From assembly GCA_004335835.1 (NCBI GenBank), contig RWJK01001206.1, positions 1 through 64,000 of the forward strand: 64,000 nt of DNA, read 5' to 3'. The position numbers and the translations under genes are program-made. The stretch's first letter is position 1. Every line of letters begins with the position of its first letter. The stretch comes from Scenedesmus sp. ARA3 (taxonomy: Eukaryota > Chlorophyta > Chlorophyceae > Sphaeropleales > Scenedesmaceae). The notes beneath the pieces were generated by a model, which was not told where the DNA came from, ran no database searches, and saw only the letters and a list, made by a program, of their open reading frames with translations. Of this stretch, positions 11,101 to 23,300 are shown in pieces.

Positions 11101-12712
11101 AGAGCAGCTGCCAGCTGCCGCAGCCGCTGACATCATGCAGGCAGCGATAGAGCACAACAGCCTGGCGTGCTTTGAACACCTGTGCAGCCTGCAGTACAGG
11201 GTTGCTGCTGCGCACAGCCTTGGCAGCAAGCAGCTTGAGGCGCTGCTGCTGGCTGCAGTGCAGCACGGCAGAACAGCTATTGTGGTGCACCTGTGCTCAC
11301 CAGCCCCAGCAGATCTAGACGCGACGCCTTCGCTGGTGTGCTGTGTTCAGCACATGGCTACAGACAGCAGCGAAGGCTTCAGCAGGAGCACAGAGCGCAA
11401 CTGGCTGGCAGCCCTGCGTGCACTATGCAGCATGCGGCGCATGCAGCGCATGTCTGACCACAGGTTTCGCAACGTGCTGATGCTGGCCCTGCACGGGCAG
11501 CTCAGCCACAGTGTGCTAGCTGTGCTAAGTGGGCTGCCAGAAGCACAGCACAGGAGCAAGCAGACTTGTCAGGCCCTGAGGGATCGCCTGAGCAAGCTGC
11601 TGCAAGGGCCAACAGCGGCAGCAGCAGCAGCAGACGGCGGAGCAGCAGCAACGCCAGCAGCGGCGCTGCGCTTTCTGCGGACGCCTGAAGCGATGCACAC
11701 GGCCCCTGCAGCATGGCTGGAGACGCCTGTTGGAGCAGCAGCATTGACTGCTACAGCAGACATGGTCGAGCAGACTGTTGCGTCGCTGAGCGGCGACGCG
11801 CTTGCTGAGTTGTGCAGCTCGCAGCTTGTGCGAGGTTTGCCACCTGCAGACCTTGTGCGCTTGGCTGCCAGGGCGCTGAAGGCGAAGCCAAGTCATATAC
11901 GCTTATATAAGCAGCAGCGGTGGCAGCAGCAGCAGCAGCAGCAGCGCTTTCGTGATGCAATCAGTGCGCCAGCTTTGAGTTCATCTTCAGCGGACATGCT
12001 GGACCTGCTGCTGCAACTGCCTGCAGCAGAGCAGATGAGCGCGGCTCAGCTGGCTGATCTGCTGGATCTTACTGTACGGCTGGGCTTGGCATGGGGCTGG
12101 AAGTGCAGGTGGCGTGCACTATGCAGCCTGCTGCTGCGCGTGCCAGCACATGCTGACGTAGATGCAGCGAAGGTGGAGCAGCTGCTGACAGTGGTCGCAG
12201 CCGGCGGTGACAGCGGCTCGCTGCTCCACCTGTGCACGCTGCCAGCTGCGCAAGAGCTGGGCAGAGGCCCGCTGCACAAGGTGCTGCGAGCAGCAGTCCA
12301 GCTGCGCGATACAGCACTGCCATCCGCGCACTGGCCAGACAGCAGCAGAGCAGAGTGCGTTCGCATCCTGGCAGAGAGGCTGCTGCCGCAGGTTGAGCAG
12401 CTGGGGCTGGTTCAGGTGAAGGAGCTGCTGTTGCGTGCGCTGCCAGAGCAGGGCGGCACTGAGCCAGGAGTTGCCCGCGCGCTGATCCTTGCAGTTCCTG
12501 CAGCACAGCGCCTAGCAGCAGCAGACGTGCTGCGTCTGCTGGAGAGGGCGGTGCATTCCGGGGACTGGCTGGATGTGGAGGCCCTGGCAGCGCTGCCAAA
12601 CGCGCCAGGCATTGAAACAGCAGCAGCTGAGCAGCTGCGGGAGGCTGCTGCTGCTGGCGATGCCCTGAAGATGCGAGCACTGGAGGCGCTGCCGACAGCA
12701 GCTGCCATCTGA
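8176..12712 (+). CDS. SET-like protein with long helical-repeat tail
   Basis: Exons 8176-9028, 9507-10102 and 10499-12712 join in frame to 1220 residues; the start is the ATG at 8176. Around residue 265-295, across the first intron, the protein reads ALVAIEDIEPGG|EVTVEYGE, which resembles the end of a SET domain (methyltransferase family). The usual NHS-C motif is not visible upstream; the matching place reads KGGANAMLLPYSINTG, so activity is doubtful. The rest is an alpha-helical array with about 13 units carrying variants of LCxLPAAQxL (LCQLPAAQQL, LLQLPAAEQM, LCTLPAAQEL), spaced roughly 35-60 residues. A basic KRARSS patch near residue 335 could be a nuclear signal. Gln, Ala and Ser runs are common. 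Plausibly a nuclear SET-like scaffold, but the domain call is tentative and function is not known. Confidence 0.6.
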
Positions 12713-15700
12713 CCAACAATTTGGCGGGGCGGTTCATTCAGCAGCGCAGCCTCAGCTGGCCGATGACAGCAGCGCTGATGATGCGCAGCTGCGAGTCAAC
12801 GAGACCTGCGGTTGTTGCGGCGGAGCTGTGATGCTAGTCCTTAGGCAGATGTCCTCGTTCAGGTTCTTGCTGAGCAAGTTGGCTAAGGTTTTGGCAGGAC
12901 GTCATACGCAGAGCAGGTGGTTGTGCTTGGTATTGGTGTGTGCAGCTGTGCATCTGCTCTGAGTGTTGCTGCTTGGCGTGTGGTGTGTGCAACCATAGCG
13001 ATTTTTGACACTTGATGCTGGGTATGGTGTCTGCAATGGTAGAGCTTGCGCCGCAAGGATGATGTGTTGCAGACTGTGTGTGCAGTGGTACAATCAGCTT
13101 ATCAAAAGGTGCTTAGCACCTGGTGTGTGCGCAGGAATGGACTGAAACGCGCTGCTTTGCAATTGTTGTGTGCAGTGGTTCACCTGCACTGAATGATGGT
13201 GTTTGGCGCTCAGTGCCTGCTGTTGCATGTCTGCACTGGTTGAGTAGGGCTGTTGCGTGTGCAGCAGTCAAATGACACATGATGATCGGTGTTTGGTGTT
13301 TGGTGCGTGCCGCGCCACATCTACCAGAGAGGTGCTGTTGTTATTTTGGTGTGTGCGCCATATGTAGTCCAGTAGATCGTATGCAGGTGCTTCATCTGTG
13401 CTGTATTACATTCACCTTGGGAGAAGATGGCGGTGTCATTTCTGTGTGTGCAGCATTCAAAGTCAAGAGTGGACTTGATGCTTGGAGTTGAGTGTGAGCA
13501 GCGGCACATCTGCCACGGATTGATGATGCTTGAAGGCTGTGTACATAGGCTACATGGCATTGCTTGTGAGCGTTGCGGTGATAGATGTGCCATGCCAGGC
13601 AGTGTTGTGGGTGCCTGCTGACTGGTTGGGCTGATGAAGCTGTCCAAGCAGCTGCAGCTTCGTTGTGCTGGTCCAGCTACATACAAACCCTATATATACT
13701 GCTACACCTCTGCATGCGGCGTGATGCACATCAGTGCATTGTGCAGGTGTTGTGTGTTTCCTCAGGCTGTAGTGGATCCTTGCTCCTGTTGCAGGCATGT
13801 ACCAGGTTTTGTGGGACTTGACAGGCAGGTTGTTTCCTTGCTATTGTGAAACTGATCAGTATCAGCTGGCAGCATAACTTTGGTGGGTTGAGTCAACGCA
13901 TATGTGCTGAGGCTGGTGTTTGTCCTTTGCAAGCCGGGGTTGTGAAACAGCATGCACCATGCACTCCTTTGCAGTAGGCTGTTACAACAGGCTTAATTTG
14001 TGGCGGAAGTAGCAGATTATGCAGCAGACTTGGCAGCAAGTTTTCATTGTACTGTTACTCACATCATTTGCTGGCAGTTCCAATTGCTTAGGTAGGATGT
14101 AGCGCGATATGTGGGTGTGTCACAGATGTGTGCACATATGTGTTATTGTTTCTTTTGCAGTGTAGCACCGCTGTACACCGCTGTGTACTGTGTGGCTTGC
14201 TATGCTTACACTACTGGAGCCAGTGCAGCAGCAAGCCTGCATTTGTAGTGTTGGGAGTGATGGTCAGATGAGTTGCTTTGTGTGCACATTGTCATTGCTG
14301 GCACATGTTGAGGTCGCGGCCATGCCTGCATGTGTCCCCTTGTGCCACAAAGAATAAAGATGACATGCACAGTTGTGGCCACGGCAGTTGTGTCATTGTG
14401 CTTATATGCTGTACACACTCATGCAGTGTATACACCATGTAAGCACAATCACACAACTGTCTTTAGAGTTGCTTTGGGCATGCATGCAGTTTTCAGGTCC
14501 ACGCAGGATGCAGTGGCCTGCCACTCCTTATTAGGAATATCTGTTATTTTTGAATGAGAAGCAGTGTTGGACCGTTCAATTTCTGCAGGTCCTAGCAAGT
14601 TGGCAGGGTTGCTGCTTTTGGATGCATGCAAGCAGGATACCATGCGTTTGACAGCACCATGTTCTTCGCAGGTTTGAAAGAAGAATAAGCGTGAGGAAGC
14701 TGGTCATTTCTATGTCCCAGCAAAATCGTGGCAGCCATGTGCGTAGAGCAACCATGGCTGTTCCATGTGCCACTGCCCCGGATTGGGGGGTCCAGCATAG
14801 CATTTTTGGGCCCCAAGGCATCTGGTATGGTAACATGATGTCCATGTTTGCGTCTTCCACCTTCCGTGTGCCTGATGCACACACAATCGTGGTTGTGCTG
14901 CTGCATGCTGCCTTTGCGCAGCACGTGCTTGACCAGTTTCTACTTTTGCAGTTGTTTAGCCTGAGTGCAGCAGGTTGGAGTTGAGTGTTGTGACTGTTGT
15001 TGGCATGGTGTTTCACCCTGTTGGGTGGTGCGTTGTGCTTGGATTTACATTGCTTCTCTCAGCAAGTCCATTGCAGGTGGGCGAGGGCCGGGAGCAGCCG
15101 TGCATCCTGTGTGCTCATGCCGGCTGAGGTCAGCATGCATGAGCATTTGTGTAGGAATGCCGTTGGCCATATTGCCGACAGTGAATGGGTTGTGCCATGT
15201 GTAGCTGTGCAGTCATGTAGATTGTACAGCAGTTGTCGCCATATCTCTGTCATTACACTACAGGCGTAGTACCGGCCCGCTGATCTGGTGCATGGGGTCA
15301 GGTCTCAGACAGTCTACTGTTTTGTGTGGCACTGCATTGTGCAGGTGTCACGTTGTTGGTGGATGGGCGGTAGGACCAGGTTGCAATGCATTGCACAGCA
15401 CCATGCATCAGTTTCCTGATTTGTGCTGTTTGCATGGTTGTTTTTGTAGAGACCTGCAGCTGCAGATACCGCGCCAGACCTGCTAAATTTGGTCTCTGGA
15501 TGGCAGGAAGACATGGTGTCACCCTGGTGTGCACGCATGCCTGCCCAGTACTTGCCATGAGAATTGTAACACATCACCTCAATAAACTGGTATGCCACTC
15601 AACATACACGCTTCAGCTACCCAGCCTGGACGACAAGAAAGTGTTCCTGGGGAACCAGCCGAAACACTCCCCTTGGCAACACAAACGAAGGGCAATTACA

Positions 15701-16140
15701 GGTTGACTGCCTTGGCTGGTTGACTGGCTTCAGCCGTGCTGCAACTTGGGTTATGAGTCTGGCATGGATATTGCAGCCATCCGTATTCTGAGCACAACGG
15801 CTGTTGACAAAGGACCTCATGGGTGCTTTATATGCAACAGTTGCAGGAAAGCTCTCGACGGGAGAATCAAACCACCATGATGCTGCAGGCCAGATGTGCT
15901 GCAGGCCTGTAAAAATCGACAGCCAAATCCCAGTACATGCCATAGTGGTGTTTTTCAAGCTGTTTGGACTGCCTACCCACGCTTGCTCAACAAGCCTTCC
16001 TACTGCATAACAAGCTTGCCTTAAGGCTCCATACTGCCCGTGAACAACTGCTGATCTAACACTATCTATGCCAACAAGAGCAGACATGCCCATCTCTGCC
16101 TCTGCCTACTGGCAACCCTGCTTGTGCTAGCTAGCTATAG
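12713..16140. other. No gene recognised (3.4 kb)
   Basis: No exon chain or family motif on either strand. 12.9-13.5 kb is GT-rich with loose repeats of TGTGTGCAGTGGT (for example near 13075 and 13168). It may include the 3' UTR of the upstream gene. A lineage-specific or non-coding transcript cannot be excluded. Confidence 0.5.
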
Positions 16141-16211
16141 TGCATGCCATGTGCAGCCGCGCTGCCTGCACAGCAGCAGCCTCATCATGTACAGCAGCAG
16201 CCTCATCATCA

Positions 16212-16690
16212 GTGATCAGTCCCTCAGCAGCCCATTTGGTAGTGCCTCCCAGCCCATCAGATGCAGTTGCTTGCCCTGCGCCCGCCTGCAGCCCCACGAC
16301 TGCCTCTGCCTACTGGCAACCCTAGGCCTGCTGTCATTACCTAGTGCACGCCGCGTGCAGCAACTCTGCCAGCACCGCAGCAGCAGCAGCAGCAGCAGCC
16401 TCATGAGCAGTCCCTCAGCAGCCCATTTGGCAGCGCCTCCCAGCCCATCAGGTTGGGCTGCTTGCCCTGCGCCCGCCTGTGGCCCCACTGCTGCCTCTGC
16501 CTACTGGCAACCCTGCCGGCAACATCCAGTACACGCCGTGCAAACAGCTCTGACTTGACAGCAACAGCAGCAGCAGCAGCAGCCTCAGCCCCTCAGCAGC
16601 CCATTTGGCAGCGCCTCCCAGCCCATCAGGGCCGGCTGCTTGCCCTGCGCCCGCCTGTGGCCCAGCGGGCTTCCTGCAAGCTTGTTCCTG
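16212..16690 (-). repeat. Copies of a gene's 3' coding end
   Basis: Three related units occur at about 16212-16330, 16405-16520 and 16585-16690. Each reads on the minus strand through RRAQGKQ, GWEALPNGLL and a stop. The unit at 16585 is the true end of the coiled-coil gene; the other two lie beyond its stop and have drifted. CAG runs sit between the units. Confidence 0.8.
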
Positions 16691-19160
16691 CGAGCATGCT
16701 TGAGCACCTCATGCTGCAGGAAGGTCCTCACAATCTGCACCAAGTCATCTGCTTCTGTTGGCAGCTGGTAGTCTGGATAAACAGATGCAGCTGCCCTGCC
16801 TGGGCTAGCTGATCTTCTGCGGCCAGCCGAAGGAGTGCTGCTGTTGTTGCTGTGCATGGCTGCTGCAGGGGCTGCTGTGCCGCGCCGGTGCCTGCCTTCG
16901 GGCTGCAGCACCCGGGGCCTGGGCCTGCACCTGTTTTGCTGCTGCTGCATCTTTTGCTGCTGCGCGAGCCGGTTCATGCGAGGGCTGACTGCGGTTCACA
17001 AATAACCCACACAGCAAACAGACAGGTTTGGCAGGGCCTGGCTGTTTTTAATTTGCTCTGTTAGCTGGTCAGCCTGACCAACGGTCGGGTCAGGGTCAAC
17101 TGCCACACGAGCAGCACATGCGCATGGCATTGACCAGGGCGTTGTGTTCAGGCAGCTGAAAGTTTGGGCGCTGTTGCTGTCACTGCAACTTGCGTGACGT
17201 GAACCTCGTCTTGCAGTGGTGTGCGTCTCACCTGGCACCTCACTCTCTTCAAAGGCGTCATCTTCGCAGTCCTCGTCAGAGTAATCTGAGCTGTCATCAT
17301 CATCCCAGTCATACTCATCATTAATGACGCCCCACCTGCACATGAGCAGTGCCCACACACATGTCACCAGCTACTATAGCACAGGAGTACTGCTGTATGA
17401 TGTAACTTGTGCAGTGACATCATACATGCTGGCAGCATGTGCGCATGCTCAGTCTTAGGCTCGGCGAAGGCACCCACTCTGCCACTAGCAGCAGTGAGCA
17501 TTATAATAGATATACAGTACATGGGTCAGGCCCCAGCCCACCTGTATCTCACACATGCCAGCCGGATGAGCGCTTCAGGAAACTGCTCAGGCACTATCAC
17601 CTCGGGCCCCAGCGCCGACGCCATCGCAGCAGCAGCAACAGCAGCAGCATTTGAAGTGGCCTCAGCATCCCGCCCCATGCGGTCTGAAGCAGCAGCGCGA
17701 GCCAGCGCGTGCTGCGCCCCAGGCCCGAGGTATGCTGAGCCAGATGCTGCAGCAGCAGCTGCGGCTGCGCCGTGCAGCAGCATGTTGGGCGTGGCAATGC
17801 TGCTGGCACGGTGGCCTGGACGGGAGGGCAGCGGCTCGGCAGATGGCGGCCGTGTCTTTGCCTTCAGCGCCTGTGCAGAAACAGGAGCAGAAGGGGCACC
17901 AGCAAATAAAGCATGCCGATCATGTGAGCCACATGCGAGATGTGTGTAACGGAGACCTGAGTTGTTTGTTGCACCAAACCACCGGCCAACCAGTGGGCAA
18001 ATAACATGATAAACTTGAACAACCAACCAACCCAGTGCTTAGGCCTGCTTGCTTGCAGGGAAGCGCTTGTCTCTGTGTGCGTCCAGCACACAACAAGGAT
18101 TGCAGCGCAGGCTGCCGGGCACCCCGCAGACCTTACCAGGCAGGGCCGCCTGTCAGACAGCAGGTAGAACACGTCCTCCACTGCAGACAGGCTCTTGCTG
18201 TCCTGGCTGATGTGCAGGTCAAACGCGAGCTTGCCCAGGCTGCGCAGGTCCATGGTCAGCCTGCAGACAGCGCATATGTGTTCTGTATGTTTTGAAGTGC
18301 ACATGGCCAATGAACATGCGATATGGCACTTGCTGAATTACCAAAAAAGTATTGAGTCGCTTTCATGCGGTTGATATGCCTGCTGCGTGACATGAGCCGC
18401 ACCTGTCTGCCACCACCTGCGCACCGCCCCCAAGCAGCTCATTGTAGCCATAACACCTCAAGCACCGGCACCATACAACAACCGGCTACTGCACAATGTC
18501 CTTCATTTTCCTGGCTGCGCGTGCCCTCACCTGTCTGCCACCACCTGCGCACCACCTCCAAGCAGCGCATAGTAGCCATAGACCTCCAGCAGGTCCCCAA
18601 CTGCAGCAGTCCACCAATCACAGCCAGCTGCTCATTGCTTGTGCCCTCACCTGTCTGCCACCACCTGCGCACCACCTCCAAGCAGCGCATAGTAGCCATA
18701 CACTTCCAGCAAGTCCCCAGCACACTGCTGCAGCATCCCACAAATCACCGCCAGCTGCTGCTCGGCATTCGATAACAAACTGCCTGTGGGGCCCACCAGC
18801 AGGTCCCCAATGAAGAGCTGTGGCCTGCCCCTGGATCCCGATGCCAGCGGTTCCTTGATGTCTGCTGCTATGGCTGCTGTGATAGCCGCCACTGCTGCAT
18901 CGGGATCGCGTACGTCTATAGGTGCACCTGCACGTGTGCCACGTTTTTGCTGCTGCTGCTGCTGCTGCTGGTCAGCAGCTAGCTGGGAGGAGCCTGGATC
19001 CTCTGTGTCTGCAATGCTTCTGCTTGTTGAGTTGCCTGCGCTACTGCTAATTGAGTTACTGTTGCTGCTGCTTGGTCTGCTTGGCAATGATGCTGGTTCC
19101 AACGGTTCCTGTTCATGCATTGTGGTCTGTCTCTCCTGCTGCTGGGTTGATTGTTGCTGG

Positions 19161-19195
<35 letters not shown>

Positions 19196-20281
19196 GTCTT
19201 GGTTTAAGTTGCTTGGCACACGCTGCATGCCACATGGCTGCTCAGGTTGCTGCGGTTGCTGTTGCTGCTGTTTTGTGCTGGTGCCCCCGCTTGCGGCATA
19301 TCTGTTGGCAGGCACCCCAGGCGCAATGCCGGACCCTTTCAAGTTGGGCCCCAGCATTGCTGCATAGTATTCACCCGTGCTTCTTCTACTGTTGCTAGTA
19401 CTGTACGATGCTACTGGTGCATTGGAGCTTGGTAGCCTGTCAAACCTTACACTGTTGCCCGCACTTGAGCCTGCCCCAGAACTTGATGTTGACTGGCTGG
19501 CTTGAGCGGCCGCGCCTGGCAGTGCAAGTGCTGGCGCCTTGCCAGAAGCTGACTGGCTGAGAGGAGCGGAAGCTGGCTTTAGCGCTGCCGGCAACTGCAA
19601 ACTGCAGGTGCAGTGGCACAGAAAACAGCAGCAGCAGGCAAGGCAATGCAGCGTCAGTAGAGTGCTCCACTTACCTGGTCTTCCAGGCAGCGGGAGTCAT
19701 GCAAATATTGCAAGCAGAGCTGTGTCCAAACACACCTTTTGCATACCTTGCAAGAAGCTAGACTAAAGTTTGGGAAGCCTGATATGCTGTGTTGTAGCAG
19801 AGCAGTAGGCTGGGGGATCCGCGTGCCACATGCTAGTGTTGCAGACTGCTGACTAATCCAGGCTACACAGCTGTGCATCATAGGCCCCAGCTTCCATCCT
19901 CCGAGGTGTCACACATGTTACAGCCGTATGGTCTAGCCACAGCGTTTCAGGTGATCCTCAGCATTCGTAGCAGCACCCCAACCTAAAAGCCAGCAGCAGG
20001 AGCTCGGCATCACCTGCGCTGGCTCCAGCTACCACCACCCAGCTGCTGCTGCTGCCCGCCTGCACCATCCAGCGTGGCAGCACCCACACCTGCTGCCCCT
20101 GGCCCCATACCGCTGCTGCTGGCAAATGCGGCGCCGCTGCTGCTCAGGCCCAAGTTCATGCTGCCTGCTGGGCCCTGCAGCTGCCCAGGTGGCGTGGTGG
20201 CCCCGGTACGCCGGCCTGCGGTGCTGCTACTGTTGTAGAGGCTGCGCCCTTTCTTGGCCTGCAGCTGCATTTGCTCCATCT

Positions 20282-20314
<33 letters not shown>

Positions 20315-23300
20315 CAGAGCTGCTGAAGGCTGTTGCTGTGAGCACCAATCGACTTCGAGAAGATTACGGCAATCAGCAGCAGACCATACACCAGAATGAT
20401 GTTTTGAGACACTTGTCTCTGTTGCTTGCTCTCCAACAGTAGACAAACATATGTGCAGTACCGCCTGTGACTCCAGCAGTCAACCATCTGCAACACAGTG
20501 GCAAGTGAAGGTCACAAGAACAAGGATGGCACCCCGCACCTGCAGCTTGTAGTCCACCAGCTGCGCCCTCAGCGCTGACACCACCTCACCCTCCTCCTCC
20601 AGCCGCGCCTGCAGCTGCTGCGCCATGCCACGCAGCTCGCCATTCTGCTGCAGCGCCTGGCTGAGGTCCTGCAGAAAATGCAGCACCACATGTATCAACC
20701 TCAGTGTCATTATGACAGTCATTCAAGCGGTCAGTCTGTGGTAGCTCCAGATGCCAGCCAGCAGCGCCTGGCCAAGGTCCTGCAAGGAAGCAGCACCAGA
20801 GGCAGCAACCGTCAGGAGTGTTCACGCTAGCCAAAAAGCGCACACAGAAGCATGTGTCCCAGCTGCAGGTGCCAGGACAATAGTCAGCTGCACTAGCCAT
20901 TCACAAGCCAAAGCAGCATGGCTGTTTGATGTCATCTGCGGCGCCTTTGCCAACACAACGCCTGGCTATACAACGTCTGCGCTTTCAATTCAACTATCCG
21001 ACCCTGTCTGGCGCCCACCTCTTCCAGCTGCTGCTTCTGCTGCTGGTGTTGCCGCAGCATAGTAGCCATTGTGGCTCTATCCTGAGACAGCTGCTCCTGC
21101 ACATCAGCCAGCTGCTGGTGCAGCTGCAGCATGGCTGTGCCAGTGCTGCTGCGCTGCCCTTCTAGCTCTGACACATGCTGCTGCAGCTGTCGCCGCTCCC
21201 TGCTGGAGGCTGCTGCGTCATGCCGTAGCTGCAGCAGCTCCTGCTGCATAGACGCCACCTGTGATGTCAGATCACAACAAAAGCAGCAACCATGCTTGTC
21301 AATCCGCCAGACACTACTATTGCAAGAACAAGCAACAAAGCAAGCCCGGCCCCAGCATATGCAACGGTGTCCTGCAAGTCAGTTCCCTGCACTCACGTGC
21401 TGCGTGGCCTGCTCCACCGTGCTTGCCGCCTGCAGCTGTGCTGCCTCTGCCAAGTCAGCGTAGCGCTGCAGCTGCTCCTTAGCACACTCCAGCTGGCAGG
21501 CCAGCTGCGCTGTCACGCTATCGGAGGGCCGCAGCAGCTGCTGCATCCACAGGGAGTAGCTGTCGCTGCTGGTGGGCTTGGCGGTTGGGTTGCCGCCGGC
21601 ACCTGCAGGGGCAGAGAGAGGCGCGCCACAGCTGTAGGTATGTTTCATTTGCCGCTGCAAGTCTGAGATGCATAGGATGCATCCCCACACTCGGCAGGTG
21701 TAGCATGCTCATCTGCAGTTGATGGTCACTGGACCAACATGTGATAACCCTATCTTGCACACGCACCTGGCCTAGCAGCTGATGCCGCATTCCTGGTAGT
21801 GTAGCGCGCACCACCAGCCTGCCCATAGGCAGCCCTGGCAGTGTTGCTCAAGCTGCTACAGCTGCCCAGTACGCTGCCAGATGTGCGGCCAGCAATGGCT
21901 GAGTCCACACTGGCGGACAGCGCTGCTGCAGATGCTGGTCGCTGCCTGCTGGGACTGCAGCTGCTGGGGCGGGTGAGCTGCGGGGAGGCAGCGCGAGCGC
22001 AGCGGGGTGCCGAGGATGGCCGGCTTGAGGCCTGCACACCACCAACGCAGACGGAACATAACACACAAGGGCACCGTATAAGGTGGCGGCGACGGTGGTG
22101 TCGCTGCAGAGATGTAGCAATGCACATCAGCTGTTTGTGCATCTTGGCAGTTTGTACCATTCTGCATTGCTGCGCCAGAACTTGCATGCACATTATTTTG
22201 CCGTAGAAGGAGCTGTACTGTGCTGTCCAGTGCAGCCTGTGTGTTGAGCCTTGAAACCACATGTTGTACACGTCACGCCTGCATTTGTTAACTTGCATGA
22301 GGCTCACCCGTGCAACGCCAGCTAAACCAGCGCCACCAGCGCCTGCTGAATGCGGCCGGCAGCTCGGCAGCTCAGACACATCGACAGCCAGCAGCGGAAA
22401 GAACTGCCTGTTCAGCTGCTGCAGCGGACTAGCCCCACCCGCCGCACTGCCTCGGCCGCTGCTAGAGGCAGCCGCATCTCTTTGCTGCTGTGCTGTTGCT
22501 GTTGCAGGAGCTGCGTTGGTGCTGCTGGGGCAGTCTGAGCTACCAGTTGACCGCCCATATGATGTGTGCTGGGAGAGCTGCGGGGCGGGCGGTGGCCCTG
22601 CACCAGCCAGGAACGCGCCCCAGCGCTCAGTGAAGGTCGCTGCACTGCCAGCTGACTGCTGCGGGTCGAAAGCAATGCTGTGCAATCCCACCAACCACAG
22701 CTGCTCTCTTGCATCCTTGATGAACTGCAAGCAGGCAGGGAGTCTTTGCCAGTGAGGCAGATGGCAACTAAAACAGCACATACAAAATCCAATCATGCGG
22801 ATGCTCAGCTAGTCTGATCTGCCGCTGCCGTGCTGGTAGCATCTCACTTGCTTGCACTGATATCTGCATACACCAGCACCAGCTAGAGCGCTGCCTTATG
22901 AGCAAGACAGCAGACAGGCGTACTGCAGCGAGGCATGCTGTATGTATGCAGTCGTCTGCATCGAGCTTCACCCTGCTCTGCTGCGCCTTACCTCTGCCAC
23001 CATGCCTTGCACACGCAGCCCATGAGCTTTGTCCAGGTGGCTGACCAGCACCTGCAGCGCAGCAGCTGCTGCACGAGCCACAGCGCCTGGGGCTGCCTGC
23101 ACACTGCAGCTGCTTGCGTCTGCGGCACCGCCTGCAGCTGCACCGCTGCCCCTGCTGCCGGCAGCTGATGCAGGCACAGCAAGGCCATCACCTGTGGCCG
23201 CAATGGTGCTGTTTGAGGCGCCTGTGTCTGCTGTGCAGCTGCAGTCACTGCTGCGCTCTGGCTCCAAGGTGTGCATGTCTGCAGCAGACGGCATCACAGA

